64,000 nt of DNA from Alistipes putredinis (GCA_022009915.1 CP091730.1:1674001-1738000), one strand, 5' to 3'; counted from the first letter of the stretch, positions 10,170 through 22,465 are shown. Notes: generated by a model not told the origin, from the letters alone. A program made the numbers and translations.

Positions 10170-12802
10170 ATGGAACAGCAGACAGATACGCAAGACGACA
10201 AATTCGGCATGCTCACCGGAGATACGGCCAAATTCAAGCTGGCCGGAATGTACAAAAACTGGTGGATAGACTATGCCTCATACGTGATACTGGAACGTGC
10301 CGTGCCTCATATCGAAGACGGATTGAAACCCGTACAGCGACGCATCCTCCACTCCATGCGCAGGCTCGAAGACGGCCGCTACAACAAGGTAGCCAACGTC
10401 ATCGGACATACCATGCAGTTCCACCCGCACGGCGATGCCTCGATAGGCGATGCGCTCGTGCAGCTGGGCCAAAAGGGGCTTCTGATAGACTGTCAGGGCA
10501 ACTGGGGCAATACGCTGACGGGCGACTCTGCGGCGGCTCCGCGATATATCGAAGCGAGACTTTCCAAATTCGCGCTCGATGTCGTGTTCAATCCCAAAAC
10601 CACAGAATGGATGCTGTCCTACGACGGACGCAATCAGGAACCCGTCACGCTGCCGGTGAAATTTCCGCTGCTGCTCGCACAAGGCGTCGAAGGCATAGCC
10701 GTCGGTCTGGCCTCCAAAATCCTTCCGCACAACTTCAACGAGCTTATAGATGCCGCCATAGCACATCTGCGCGGCGAGGAGTTCACCCTGCTGCCGGATT
10801 TTCCTACGGGAGGAACCGCCGATTGCAGCCGATACAACGACGGTTTGCGGGGTGGAACGGTGAAGGTGCGGGCGAAAATCTCGAAAGTCGATACCAAGAC
10901 GCTCGCCATAACCGAAATACCGTTCGGCACCACCACCGACTCCATAAAGGAATCCATCGTAAAGGCCAACGAGAAGGGAAAAATCAAAATCAAGCGTGTG
11001 GATGACATCACCACCGACAAGGCCGAGATAATCATACACGTGAGCAACGACGAATCGACCGACAAGACGATAGATGCTCTTTACGCATTTACTGATTGCG
11101 AGGTTTCGATTTCGCCCAACGCATGCGTGATACGCGACAACAAACCGCATTTCATCGGCGTAAGCGAAATACTGCGGCACAGCGCCGAACATACCAGAGA
11201 ACTGCTCAACAAGGAACTGCACATCCGTTTAGAAGAACTCGACCTCGACTGGCATGCTACCACGCTCGAAAAACTGTTCATCGAAAACAAGATGTACGAG
11301 GCAATCGAGGGCTGCAAAACCCGCGAAGAAGCCTACGAGGCGGTGGATTCAAGGCTCGAACCTTTCAAAGACAGACTGCGCCGCGAAGTCACTCGGGAGG
11401 ACATAGTAAAGCTCACCGAGCTGCGCTTCATACGCATATCGCGCTACGACTCCTCCAAAGCCGACGAGCACATCAGGGCCGTCGAAGCCGAAATAAAGGA
11501 GGTGAAGCACAATATCGAGCATATAACCGATTACACGATATCCTACTACGAAGGAATCAAAAACAAGTACGGGCAGGACAGGCAGCGACGCACGGAGATT
11601 CGCGAGTTCGACTCCATAGAAGCTGCAAAAGTCGTTGTGGCAAATGCCAGCTCTATGTCAATCGAGCCGAAGGATTCTTCGGAATAGGGCAGAGCATGAA
11701 AAAAGAGGAACTGGTGTGCGACTGCTCGGACATGGACGACGTAATCATAATCTGCAACGACGGCAGCTACACCATAACCAAAGTGAGCGAGAAGGCGTTT
11801 TTCGCGAAGAACATTTATTATATAGGTGTATTCAAGCGCGGAGACGAACGCACCATATACAACCTGCTGTATCGCGACGGCAAAAACGGGGCGGTCATGA
11901 TGAAACGCTGCGCTATCAAGGGCATCACACGCGACAAGGTATACAACCTGACCAAAGGCACTCCCGGAAGCTCGATACTCTACCTGAGCGTGAATCCGAA
12001 CGGAGAGGCAGAAGTGCTGAAAATATATTTCAAACCCAGACCGCGACTCAAAAAGGTGATTACCGACTTCGATTTCTCGACGCTGGCAATCAAGGGCCGA
12101 CAGAGTCAGGGCAACCTGTTCTCGCGCTACGGAATACACAAAATCGTGCTCAAAGAGCGCGGCACGTCCACGCTTGCCGGCCAGAACATCTGGTACGACA
12201 CCGAGATACACAAACTCAACAACGAGGGCCGCGGACGACTTTTAGGCGAATTTTCGGGCGACGACAAAATCGTCGTGATGACGAAAAGCCAGTACTACGT
12301 TACGCCGTTCGACCTTCTGCACCATTTCCCCGAAGACGCCATATACGTGGAAAAATATAATCCCGATACGGTGTTCAGCGTCGCATACTACGACGAGGGG
12401 CAAAAATACTATTACGTCAAGCGTTTTCAGGCGGAGCAGAACGAAAAGATGCAACAGTACCTCGACGACGACTGCCGCTTCGTGTGCATGTGCGACTACG
12501 ACGGGCCACGATTGACGGTTACATATCAGGGAGCGCAGCAGAACCGGCCGGCCGACACCGTGAACGTCGAAGAGTTCATCGGCGTAAAGAGCCACCGCGC
12601 CAAAGGCAAACGCATCACCACATACGACATAGGTTCGCTGCAATTCCTCGAACCCGAGCCTCCCGAAGAGCCGCAGGGACCGGAAGTGAACGACCATACG
12701 GAGGAGAAAGAAACGGCGGCAGGCGACGACATTAAGTTCGAAATCGAATACGCCAAGGGAGACGAGGCGGACGATGAAACTGGGCAATTGAATCTGTTCT
12801 AA
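10170..12802 (+). CDS. parC: DNA topoisomerase IV subunit A (one frameshift)
   Basis: Breakage-reunion subunit of about 877 residues that decatenates daughter chromosomes. Visible: the helix [12 protein letters not shown], the catalytic tyrosine in APRYIEARL, and a long C-terminal beta-propeller (from about residue 510, [17 protein letters not shown]). No GyrA box is seen, which favours topo IV. The frame breaks once, near 11649, where one base seems to be missing ([15 protein letters not shown] is expected); the raw first part stops at 11687. The acidic C-terminal tail ([16 protein letters not shown]) is low complexity. The gene lies between parE and aroK. Confidence 0.92.
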
Positions 12803-12808
12803 ATACAT

Positions 12809-13327
12809 ATGGTGGTTTTTCTAATCGGATACATGGGCTGCGGCAAAAGCAGTTTAGGACGCAGGATAGCGGCCCGAGTCGGCTATGAGTTCATCGACAT
12901 GGATAAAATCATAGAGCAGAAATGTTCGGCCTCGGTATCGGAAATTTTCGCCACTCGCGGCGAAAAATGGTTTCGGGAAATGGAACGGCGGACACTCGAA
13001 GAACTCGCCGGCCTTACTGCCGATACTATTGTCGCCACCGGCGGCGGAGTACCGTGTTTTTCGGACAACATGCAACTCATGAACTCGATGGGCAAAACAG
13101 TATATCTGAAAATGTCCCCGCAGAAAATCGTGGGACGCATATCGCCTGCCGGCCGTCAGAAGCGCCCCATAATACGCGGCATGGACGATGAGCAACTGCT
13201 CGATTTCATAAGCCGGAATCTGCCGGCAAGGGAGCCGTATTACGAGAGTTCGTCGCTGATTGTGGACTGCGACACTTTGAGCGATGCCGCAATAATGGAA
13301 CATATAATTCACGAAATAAAGAGATAA
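12809..13327 (+). CDS. aroK: Shikimate kinase
   Basis: A 172-residue P-loop kinase that phosphorylates shikimate at the 3-hydroxyl for chorismate synthesis. Walker A is GYMGCGKSSLG at residues 7-17, the shikimate-binding DMDK follows at about 32-35, then R and E of GEKWFREMER, GGGVP at about 79, and the lid region GRQKRPI. Complete and in frame. It starts 6 bp after parC and ends 17 bp before purL. Confidence 0.95.
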   Translation: MVVFLIGYMGCGKSSLGRRIAARVGYEFIDMDKIIEQKCSASVSEIFATRGEKWFREMERRTLEELAGLTADTIVATGGGVPCFSDNMQLMNSMGKTVYLKMSPQKIVGRISPAGRQKRPIIRGMDDEQLLDFISRNLPAREPYYESSSLIVDCDTLSDAAIMEHIIHEIKR

Positions 13328-13344
13328 AAAAACATACTTTTTTT

Positions 13345-16300
13345 ATGATACTACTATTTGATAAAGACAAGAAAAATCTTTGCAGTCGAAACGACAACGA
13401 AACCCTCTGCCGAGGATTTGGCCAAACTCGAATGGCTGTTTTTCGGGTGCCGAGTTCTTGGATAAAAGGCTCGAATCGAAGGCAAATACATAGGCCCGCG
13501 CCGGGAGATGATTACCCCATGGAGCACCAACGCCGTGGAAATCACCCAAAACATGGGACTGCATGGAATCGTCCGCATCGAAGAATTCGTACCAGACACT
13601 GACAAGGCTGTTTTCGACCCGATGCTCAACAGAAGATACAACGCGATAGGACAGGACATTTTCACAATAGACAAGAAGCCCGACGCCATCGTATACATAG
13701 ACGACATAGAAGAGTACAACCGCCGCGAGGGGCTTGCCCTGAGCCGAGAGGAGATGGACTATCTGAAAAGCGTCTCCGAAACTCTCGGCCGGCCGCTTAC
13801 GGACAGCGAAGTGTTCGGTTTCTCGCAGGTAAATTCGGAGCACTGCCGCCACAAGATTTTCAACGGCCAGTTCATAATCGACTCCGAAGCAAAACCGGAC
13901 TCGCTTTTTCAAGCTCATCAAGAAAACCACTCAGGCCAATCCCAACAGGGTGACTTCGGCCTACAAGGACAATTGCGCATTCCTGCAAGGTCCCGTAGTC
14001 GAGCAATTCGCCCCTGCCACGCAGGACAAGCCCGACGAATTCGAAACCAAAGAGTTCGAGAGCGTCATTTCGCTGAAAGCCGAGACGCACAACTTTCCCA
14101 CGACGGTCGAACCGTTCAACGGAGCCGCGACAGGTACGGGAGGCGAGATTCGCGACCGCATAGCAGGAGGCAAGGGTGCGTTTCCGATAGCCGGAACCGC
14201 CGTGTACATGACCTCGTATCCGCGTCTGGACGAAGAGCGCAAATGGGAAAACGGCGTAGAGGAGCGCGACTGGCTCTACCAGACGCCCGAAGACATTCTC
14301 ATCAAGGCTTCGAACGGTGCCAGCGACTTCGGCAACAAGTTCGGCCAGCCGCTCATTTGCGGCTCGCTGCTGACGTTCGAACACAAGGAGAACGGCAGGA
14401 CATACGGATACGACAAGGTCATAATGATGGCCGGAGGTATCGGATACGGCAAAAAGGCCGACAGCATGAAAGACGAGCCCAAAAAAAGGGAGACAAAATC
14501 GTGCTGCTCGGCGGCGACAACTACCGAATCGGAATGGGCGGCGGCGCCGTTTCGAGCGTTGCTACGGGTGAATACGCCAATGACATAGAACTCAATGCCG
14601 TACAACGTGCCAATCCGGAGATGCAGAAAAGGGTTTACAACGCCATACGCGCCGTGAGCGAAGCCGACGAAAATCCCATAATTTCGATTCACGACCACGG
14701 AGCGGGAGGCCATCTCAACTGTCTCAGCGAACTGGTGGAAAGCACCGGCGGCAGAATCGACATGGAGAACCTGCCGGTAGGCGACCCGACACTGTCGGCC
14801 CGCGAAATCGTGGGCAACGAGTCGCAGGAACGCATGGGTCTGGTGATTGACGCAAAACACATCGACTATCTGAAACGCATTGCCGACAGAGAACGCGCCC
14901 CAATGTACGTGGTAGGCGAAGCGACTGGCGATATGCAATTCACTTTTATAAATAACAAGACATCGGAAAAGCCCATAGACTGGCAGCTCGAATACATGTT
15001 CGGCAAGGCTCCTAAAACCGTAATGCAGGACAGAAGCATCGAGGAGAGTTACAACGAGGCCGAATACGACACCGGCAAAATAGTCGAGTACATAGAAAAC
15101 ACCCTCCAACTCGAAGGCGTGGCCTGCAAAGACTGGCTTACAAACAAGGTGGACCGTTCGGTGACCGGCCGCATCGCCATGCAGCAAACCGCCGGCCAGA
15201 TACAGCTCCCGCTCAACGACTGTGCAGTCGTGGCACTCGACTATCAAGGTAAAGCCGGCATAGCGACAGCAATCGGTCATGCTCCGGTGGCGGCAATGGC
15301 CGATCCGGCCGAAGGTTCCGTGCTGGCAATAGTCGAATCGCTGACCAACATCGTATTCGCACCGCTCGCATACGGGCTCAAAGGCGTGTCGCTTAGTGCC
15401 AACTGGATGTGGTCGTGCAAAAACGAGGGCGAAGACGCGCGTCTTTACAAAGCGGTTCAGGGAGCCAGCGACTTCGCGATAGCTTTGGGCATAAACATTC
15501 CCACTGGCAAGGACTCGCTGTCCATGACGCAGAAATACAAAAACGGCGACAAGGTTTATGCCCCCGGAACAGTGATAATAAGTTCGGGAGCGGAAGTATC
15601 CGACATAAAGCAGTGCGTCAAGGCAGCACTGAAACAGCGGACGAGTTCAATACTTTACGTAGACATGAGCCGCAGCGAATTTGCACTCGGAGGCAGCAGT
15701 TTCTATCAGACGCTCGGCAGTGTCGGCAAAAGGATTCCTACCGTATCCGACCCTGCGTATTTCGCCCGTGCATTCGAAGCGGTTCAATCACTCATAAAGG
15801 GAAACAAGGTTTTGGCCGGACACGACATTTCTGCCGGAGGTCTCATTACGGCACTGCTCGAAATGACATTCGCGGACAATACCACCGGCATTGCTGTGAA
15901 TTTGGACGTCCTGCCGGAAAAAAAGATATTATAAAGGCAATGTTCAGCGAAAAAGCCGGCGCTTCTGTTGCAAGTCGAGAATGCCGGAGCGATAAAAGAT
16001 GCGCTCGCATCGCAAGGCGTTGATTCATACATCATCGGAGAAGTCAATCTGAACAGGAAATTCACCGTCGAAAGCGGCGGCGCCGAGTTCGAGCTGCTTC
16101 AAAACGAGCTCCGCGACTCGTGGTTCAAAACCTCCTACCTGCTCGACCGCAGACAAAGCGGCAAGGCAAAAGCGGCCGAAAGATTCGCCAACTACAAGTT
16201 CCAGCCGCTCCAATACGTGTTCCCCGCATCTTTCACCGGCACCTATTCCCAATATGGAATCAATCCGACAAGAAAAGAGAAAACCGGTATAAAGGCAGCC

Positions 16301-17044
16301 ATAATAAGGGAAAAAGGCGTGAACGGAGACAGGGAAATGGCATGGTGCATGCACCTCGCGGGCATGGATGTCAAGGACGTACAGATGACCGACCTGATAA
16401 GCGGCCGCGAAACGCTCGAAGATGTAAACATGATAGTATTCGTCGGCGGATTCTCGAACTCGGACGTCCTCGGTTCGGCCAAAGGATGGGCCGGCTCGTT
16501 CCTTTACAACGAAAAAAAGCGAAAAAAAGGCTCTGGACGACTTCTATGCACGCAAGGACACTCTGTCGCTTGGCGTCTGCAACGGCTGTCAGGCTGATGA
16601 TAGAACTCGGTCTGATTACCCCGCAGGACGAGTTGAAGCCCAAGATGCTGCACAACGATTCGCACAAATTCGAATCGGCTTTTTGTCGGCGTGACCGTAA
16701 ACGGCAAAAATTCGGTGATGTTCTCCTCTTTGGACGGATGCAAACTCGGCGTATGGATTGCACACGGCGAGGGCAAATTCTCGCTGCCGTACGATGAGAA
16801 GCATTACAATATCGCACTAAAATTCAATTACGAACAATATCCTGCCAATCCTAACGGCAGCGACTATTCGACCGCAGGAATCGCAAGCGCCGACGGTCGC
16901 CATCTGGCAATAATGCCGCACATCGAAAGGGCAATAAAGCCGTGGAACTGGCCGTACTACCCCGAACAGCGCACGGATGAACTTACGCCGTGGATTGAGG
17001 CCTTCGTAAACGCAAGAAACTGGATTGCAGAGAATAAGAAATGA
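13345..17044 (+). CDS. purL: Phosphoribosylformylglycinamidine synthase, large single-chain form (heavily frameshifted)
   Basis: Fourth step of purine synthesis: FGAR plus glutamine and ATP to FGAM. About 1225 residues, the fused PurL-PurQ type. In order: N-terminal PurS-like domain ([11 protein letters not shown]), the first AIRS-like half ([30 protein letters not shown]), the second half (GHDISAGGL) and a C-terminal glutamine amidotransferase with nucleophile [10 protein letters not shown]. At least eleven indels are needed, e.g. A5 13372-13376, T5 13439-13443, T5 13905-13909, A7G3 14481-14490, A7 15918-15924, A7 16512-16518, A7GG 16522-16530 and T5 16680-16684. All conserved motifs survive, which argues for sequence error rather than gene decay. 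The stop overlaps the murI start (ATGA). Confidence 0.93.
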
Positions 17045-17829
17045 TGAACGATGCTCCGATAGGCATTTTCGACTCCGGACTGGGCGGACTCAGCGTGTGG
17101 CGGGAGGTGATAAAACTCCTGCCGCACGAATCTGTCATGTATTTCGGAGACGGGAAGAACTGTCCTTACGGAGATAAAGACGAGGAACTTATAAAACGCT
17201 ACGCCACCGATGCGGTTGATTTTTCTGGTCGGCAAAAGGAGCGAAACTGATTGTCGTGGCATGCAATACGGCAACGGCAGCGGCAATCGACATGCTGCGC
17301 GAACGCTACCGCAACATACCGATAGTGGGAATGGAACCGGCCGTAAAGCCAGCCGCGCTTTCGACCGAAAGCGGAGTAATAGGCATTCTCGCAACGGCAG
17401 CCTCGATAAACGGACGGCTTTTCCACGACACATCGGCGCGATTCGCCGACAAAGTGAAAAATCATCAGTGCGGTGGGCGAGGGGTTCGTGGAAATCGTCG
17501 AAAACGACATGGAGAACACTCCTCTGGCCGAACAAACTGTCAAGCGCGTAATAGCACCGCTAATCGAACAGGGAGCGGACAGAATCGTTTTGGGCTGTAC
17601 GCATTATCCGTTCTTGAAAGACACGATACGGAAAGTCATCGGCAACGACGACATAATGTTGATCGACAGCGCTCCGGCCGTGGCAAAGCGCACCGAATTC
17701 CTTTTGGAGCTGTTCGGCATGCGGGCTTCTGCCGACAATCTTCCGTCGCATGACTTTTATACGGCAGGCGACGAGGCTTACCGCAGGCGCATAATCGAAA
17801 AAAGTATTATTGCACGTGCTTTGAAATAG
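17041..17829 (+). CDS. murI: Glutamate racemase (frameshifted)
   Basis: Makes D-glutamate for peptidoglycan. The two catalytic cysteines are in [11 protein letters not shown] and [10 protein letters not shown]; the N-terminus [14 protein letters not shown] and the [10 protein letters not shown] loop are typical. The frame is broken at T5 17220-17224, A4 17234-17237 and A5 17457-17461; each is read as one extra base, and the three together restore the start frame. Corrected length about 261 residues. ATG 17041 overlaps the purL stop; a second in-frame ATG at 17044 is possible. Confidence 0.92.
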
Positions 17830-17851
17830 AGAGCTAAATTTCGTACCTTCG
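17820..17851 (+). promoter_or_regulatory. Bacteroidetes-type promoter of ftsK
   Basis: TTTG at 17820-17823, a 20-bp spacer, then TACCTTCG at 17844-17851; this fits the -33 TTTG and -7 TAnnTTTG pattern with one change. It overlaps the end of murI and lies 28 bp before the ftsK ATG. Confidence 0.6.
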
Positions 17852-17879
17852 TAGCCGTAAAAACACTTCCAATCGAGCC

Positions 17880-20392
17880 ATGTCCGAGAAAAAGGAGAAA
17901 AAGAACAGACGCAAGCTGACAAATAACCAGCGATGGATTGCCGGATTTATAACAATCGGCATTTCGGTTTATATGATTTTCGCATGCGTCTGTTACATAT
18001 TCACTTGGAAGGCCGATCAGAGCATAATATCATACGGGAGCATTCTCGGAGGAGAGTTGTCGAACGGCACGGGCAGCAGCGGCGCCCTGATAGGCGAATA
18101 CCTGATAGGCCGCGGATTCGGTATTTTCGGGCTCGTCATCCCCCATAGCGCTGCTTCTTACGGGCATAAGATTCATCCGAACCAGACCTTTACGTAAAAG
18201 CACGCACAGCACTGATTACCTGTATATCACTGATTCTCGGGGCAACGACACTCGGATTCATATTCTCTTCGCATTGGGGTGTATTCGGTTCGGGCCTCGG
18301 CGGAGCGCAGGGCATATTCGCAGCCCAATGGCTCAAAGGTTTGATAGGTCCGATAGGTTTGTGCATTTTAATTTTGTGCGGATGGATTCTGCTTGCCGTA
18401 TACATCAATCGCAGCACGATTTCGATGGTGAACCATGTCGGCGGTAGTATCGTGGACAACGGTATAAAAGTCGGCGAAGCCGCAAAGAAATTTGTTGCAA
18501 GCCAGCATGAAAACATCGAAGAAGACCCCAATCCTGACACTGAAACCGAAGACGTGCAGCAGCCGCAGACAATCTCGGTCGAAAAAGAGGCGACTGAATA
18601 TATGGACGACGACTTCGAGATAACAGACACAAGGCAGCAGGATGATTATGTCGAAACCGTCCCTGTCGATACACATAAATCAAATGAAGAAGTAACCGAC
18701 GACAATCCGTTCAAAGTAATGGATATAGACTGTGAAAGCAACGCATCCGAATCGACCTCCGGCACTGTTCTGGGCGCAGGAGGTGTAATCACGGCGGAGG
18801 CCGACCAGACGGATATGCAGGTTCTCGTTGCAGCGCAAAGGACGATGAAATCGAACACGAAGGGCTCGATACGCTTTACGACCCGCTCAAAGAGTTGTCC
18901 TCGTATCGCAGGCCGGAAATCGAGGGCATACTGCAAAATCACAGCGTAGACGTGGAGGTTACGCGCGAAGAGATAACCGCAGAACAAAAATCGGATAGTC
19001 GAGACGCTGCAAAACTTCGGAATCAGAATCGAGAGCATCAAGGCTACAATCGGCCCCCACGGTGACACTTTACGAAATAGTTCCGGCAAAAGGCATTAAA
19101 ATATCCAGAATCAAAGGATTGGAACAGGATATAGCTCTTAGTCTTAAAGCTCTCGGCATACGAATAATAGCCCCGATGCCCGGCAAGGGCACCGTGGGTA
19201 TAGAGGTTCGAACATCAACCGCGAAATCGTGTCGATGTATTCGGTCATCAAGTCCGTCAAGTTCCAAGACAGCAAGGCGGAACTTCCCATTGCTCTGGGC
19301 AAGAACATACAGAACGAAACGGTCGTAATCGACCTTGCGAAAATGCCGCATCTGATTGTCGCGGGAGCCACCGGCATGGGCAAGAGTGTCGGGCTCAATG
19401 CGATAATCGCCTCGCTTCTATACAAGAAGCATCCGGCCGAACTGAAATTCGTGATGGTGGACCCCAAAAAGGTCGAACTCTCCATCTACTCAAAACTCGA
19501 AAACCATTTCCTTGCCAAAATGGAAAGCGAGGACAATGCGATTCTCACCGACACCCAGAAAGTGGTCTACACCATCCAGTCCCTGTGCAAAGAGATGGAG
19601 GACAGATACGGGTTGTTGCAGGCGGCTGGTGTTCGTAAAATATCCGAATACAACGAAAAATTCATCAACAGACGGCTCAACCCGCTCAAAGGGCATCGCT
19701 ATCTCCCGTACATAGTCGTCATAATCGACGAGTTCGCCGACCTTATCATGACGGCCGGAAAAGAAATAGAACTGCCGATAGCGCGTCTTGCGCAGCTTGC
19801 CCGCGCCATAGGCATACATTTGATAATCGCCACCCAGCGACCCGATGCCAACGTCATTACCGGTCTAATCAAATCCAACTGTCCGGCCCGCATCGCATTT
19901 CGCGTGACATCCGTAATGAACTCGCGAATAATTCTCGACCAGACGGGAGCCGAACAGCTGATAGGGCAGGGCGACATGCTCGTTCTTACCAACGGCGGCG
20001 GAGAGACCGTCCGTGTCCAGTGCGCATTCATCGACACGCCCGAAATAGAAGACATGGTGAATTTCATCGCCCGCCAGCAAAGCTACGGCCACGCCTACAT
20101 TCTGCCGGAGTATCAGCCCGAGGGCGGCGATGCCAAATCCTCGTCCGGCGACGTAGGCCGGCTGGACGACCGTTTCGCCGAGATAGCCGAATACGTGGTA
20201 ATGCACCAGCAGGGCTCGACGTCGAACATCCAAAGACGCTTCGACATGGGATACAATCGCGCCGGCAGACTTATGGACCAACTCGAAAAGGTTGGTATCG
20301 TCAGCGGAGCCAATGGAAGCAAACCGCGCGAAGTGCTCGTCTCGGACATAGCCACGCTCGACCGTATACTCTCGGATCTCGTACTAAGATAA
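17880..20392 (+). CDS. ftsK: FtsK/SpoIIIE family DNA translocase (frameshifted)
   Basis: Divisome-anchored DNA pump that clears the chromosome from the septum and activates XerCD. The N-terminal third has four or so membrane helices (from WIAGFITIGISVYMIFACVC), then an acidic, low-complexity linker (EEDPNPDTETEDVQ onward), then the motor: Walker A GATGMGKS, Walker B VVIIDEFADL, ATQRPDANVITG, and a C-terminal gamma winged helix (RLDDRFAEIAEYV). Frame changes lie near 18140-18144 (C5), 18187-18188, 18838, 18986-18990 (A5), 19054-19058 (C5) and 19216. Corrected length about 835 residues. A LolA-like gene follows after 14 bp. Confidence 0.93.
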
Positions 20393-20406
20393 CAAACCTC
20401 CCGCCT

Positions 20407-21021
20407 ATGAAACGACTGCTCACTGTTTTGGCCGTATTTGCGATTTTCACGCTAAGGGCCGACGAACGTTCGGCCGAAATATTGGACAAACTCTCCGACG
20501 CCATATGCCGAAGCAAAAGCTACCGCATAGACTTCGTCTCGACAGTGGAGGGACACAGAATGCAGGGCTATTATACGGTCAGCGGAAACGACTATCGTAT
20601 TCACACGCCCGAAACGGACATTTTCTGCTCCGACGGCGTATCGTATCAAATCGACGACATAAATCGCGAAATAGTCATCGAACCCACCCCCGAAAGCGGG
20701 AAAGGCGATATTCTGTCCGACCCTGCAAACGCCTTTTCTTTTTTAGACAGAGACTATTCGCACACTTTCGCCGGTCAAGCAAAAGCCGGCGGCAAAACCT
20801 GTTATCTGATTCTACTGAAAGGGAAAACGGACCGTCAGGATATTAGGCTGTACGTGGATACTGAGACCTCGCTACCGGTAAGAGTGGAGTATTTTCTGGA
20901 AAATATCAACTCGGATGCCGTAATAGAGGTAGAAAAATTCTCGGCAGACATCGGCACCCCACAGCTCGTTCCGGATTTGAAAAGGTACAAATACTACGAA
21001 ATCATAGATTTCCGGCAGTAG
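20407..21021 (+). CDS. lolA: LolA-like outer-membrane lipoprotein carrier
   Basis: A 204-residue secreted protein with signal peptide MKRLLTVLAVFAIFTLRADE. The body fits the LolA/LolB open-barrel fold: alternating strands such as GYYTVSGNDYRI and IFCSDGVSYQID, with a C-terminal RLYVDTETSLPVRVEY. It should shuttle lipoproteins across the periplasm. The pairing ftsK-lolA on one strand is common in Bacteroidales. Frame intact. It converges with a minus-strand membrane gene with no gap between the stop codons. Confidence 0.78.
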   Translation: MKRLLTVLAVFAIFTLRADERSAEILDKLSDAICRSKSYRIDFVSTVEGHRMQGYYTVSGNDYRIHTPETDIFCSDGVSYQIDDINREIVIEPTPESGKGDILSDPANAFSFLDRDYSHTFAGQAKAGGKTCYLILLKGKTDRQDIRLYVDTETSLPVRVEYFLENINSDAVIEVEKFSADIGTPQLVPDLKRYKYYEIIDFRQ

Positions 21022-21432
21022 TTATTTGTAAAACGTCCGGCTAATCGACCAGCACAGCACGACCATAACCGTAATCGTCACCGTCAGCAAAAACATCGGG
21101 AACATTCCGCTGTCATGCAACCATTCAACTGCCGGCGTGGAAAACGACAGCACGGGCAGTTTATCTAAAAGAGCATCGAAATTCAGAGCTTTCGACACGA
21201 ATATCCGAGCCGGAAGAAAGTGCATAATCAAAAATACGACGCAGGCGAACAAAGCCGTCGCCGCACCGAGCGACAGCATGAACGACGTTCTGTTTCTTCG
21301 TCTGGCATTCGCAACGACTCTGTTCATGGCTGCGAGCATTATGCGGTCTTCGAGAGTCGAATCCTCCTTATCCATACGGCTGCACGCCTTGCGTATCAGT
21401 GTCGAAAAATCATCCCTATTTTCCATGTTCAT
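21022..21432 (-). CDS. Small membrane protein coupled to an ECF sigma factor
   Basis: About 136 residues with a charged N-terminal part (RIMLAAMNRVVANARRRNR) and two predicted membrane helices (about 47-70 and 110-130). Its start overlaps the sigma factor stop by 4 bp (ATGA), so the two are translated together. Position and shape suggest a membrane anti-sigma-like partner, but no zinc-binding anti-sigma motif (HxxxCxxC) is visible and no family is recognised. Starts at 21432 or the second ATG 21426. Frame intact. Confidence 0.6.
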   Translation of the reverse strand: MNMENRDDFSTLIRKACSRMDKEDSTLEDRIMLAAMNRVVANARRRNRTSFMLSLGAATALFACVVFLIMHFLPARIFVSKALNFDALLDKLPVLSFSTPAVEWLHDSGMFPMFLLTVTITVMVVLCWSISRTFYK

Positions 21433-21968
21433 TCGTTTTTCATAAAATTTTTCAGCGCCGCCCGTATTCTGAACAGCTTTGTTTTCACGGCCGCCTGCGA
21501 CATGCCGACGATGTCTGCTATATCTGAAACGCTCTTATCGTCCCAGTAATAGAGCCTTACGAGCGAGCGCTCCTGCGGAGCGAGCATTTCGATGGCCCGC
21601 TCCATTTTACTTATGTTCTCCTCTTTCTGTTCCCACCCCTCGTCTTCATCCGCAACGCTTACGGTGGAAATATCCATGGCCGAATCGGAACCGAGCATGT
21701 TTTTTCTGCGTGCATCTGAAATGGCCGCATTATACGCAATCCGGTAGAGCCATGTGGCAAAGCTGCTTTTGGCCTTGAAATCGCCTATTTTGTCATACAC
21801 CTTGAAAAACACGTCCGACACAATCTCCTCGGCGCGTTCTCGGCTGCGCACTATTCCGGCGACAAGGGCGAATACGCGCGAGGAATAACGATGTACGATA
21901 ATCTGGAAATATCGCATATCGCCGCTGCGCATACCCTGCACACACTCTATGTCGTTCGGGTCATTCAT
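21429..21968 (-). CDS. RNA polymerase ECF sigma factor
   Basis: A 179-residue sigma-70 family factor with regions 2 and 4 only. Region 2: FQIIVHRYSSRVFALVAGIV, ERAEEIVSDVFFKVY, and FATWLYRIAYNAAISDARR. Region 4: ERSLVRLYYWDDKSVSDIADIVGMSQAAVKTKLFRIRAALKNF, a clear helix-turn-helix. It would direct transcription of a small stress or envelope regulon, and probably of itself. Downstream and overlapping is the membrane protein that may control it. Frame intact. Confidence 0.9.
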   Translation of the reverse strand: MNDPNDIECVQGMRSGDMRYFQIIVHRYSSRVFALVAGIVRSRERAEEIVSDVFFKVYDKIGDFKAKSSFATWLYRIAYNAAISDARRKNMLGSDSAMDISTVSVADEDEGWEQKEENISKMERAIEMLAPQERSLVRLYYWDDKSVSDIADIVGMSQAAVKTKLFRIRAALKNFMKNE

Positions 21969-22087
21969 TTGTCATTTGGACGCACGAAGCGGTAAAAAGT
22001 TACACAAGATAATTATTTTTTTACGTTTCTTGTAACCGAATCCGAATTCGACCGTCAAAAGGGCAAAACCAATTAAAAACAATCGCT

Positions 22088-22465
22088 ATGGAAGATACTA
22101 CTTTCGTTTTACTCCTTGCACTGTTAATTTTCATCTATTCGTGTGCGAAACTGGTATTCCGCTATCTGCGCGATACCAAAATGATGTCGGCCGACGCAAT
22201 CGCCGAAATTTACAAACAAGAGTGCGAATTATCCGCAAAAAAACGGCAAACGTTCTGGATAAGCACAGCCGGACTGCTTTTCGGCGTAGGCATCGGAATG
22301 ATTATCGGATTAATCGTCAGAGTTTCCTGCATGGCCGAAACCGGTGACGATATGTCCATGGCCGCAAGTGTCATTATGGCCGGACTTATAATAATGTTCG
22401 GCAGTGCCGGAATGATCGGCGGCAACATTCTCAGCAGAAAGCTCAATAAGAAAAAAGAGAATTAA
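22088..22465 (+). CDS. Hypothetical membrane protein
   Basis: A 125-residue protein with three likely membrane helices: residues 5-25 (FVLLLALLIFIYSCAKLVF), 56-76 (ISTAGLLFGVGIGMIIGLIV) and 92-115 (AASVIMAGLIIMFGSAGMIG), ending in a basic tail LSRKLNKKKEN. It is divergent from the ECF sigma gene with 119 bp between them and could belong to the same regulon. No family recognised. A strong terminator follows. Frame intact. Confidence 0.6.
   Translation: MEDTTFVLLLALLIFIYSCAKLVFRYLRDTKMMSADAIAEIYKQECELSAKKRQTFWISTAGLLFGVGIGMIIGLIVRVSCMAETGDDMSMAASVIMAGLIIMFGSAGMIGGNILSRKLNKKKEN

Noticed and set aside
11096..11690. Plus-strand open frame ahead of the second part of ParC
   Set aside because: The part before 11650 is out of frame with ParC and only appears joined because of the missing base near 11649.
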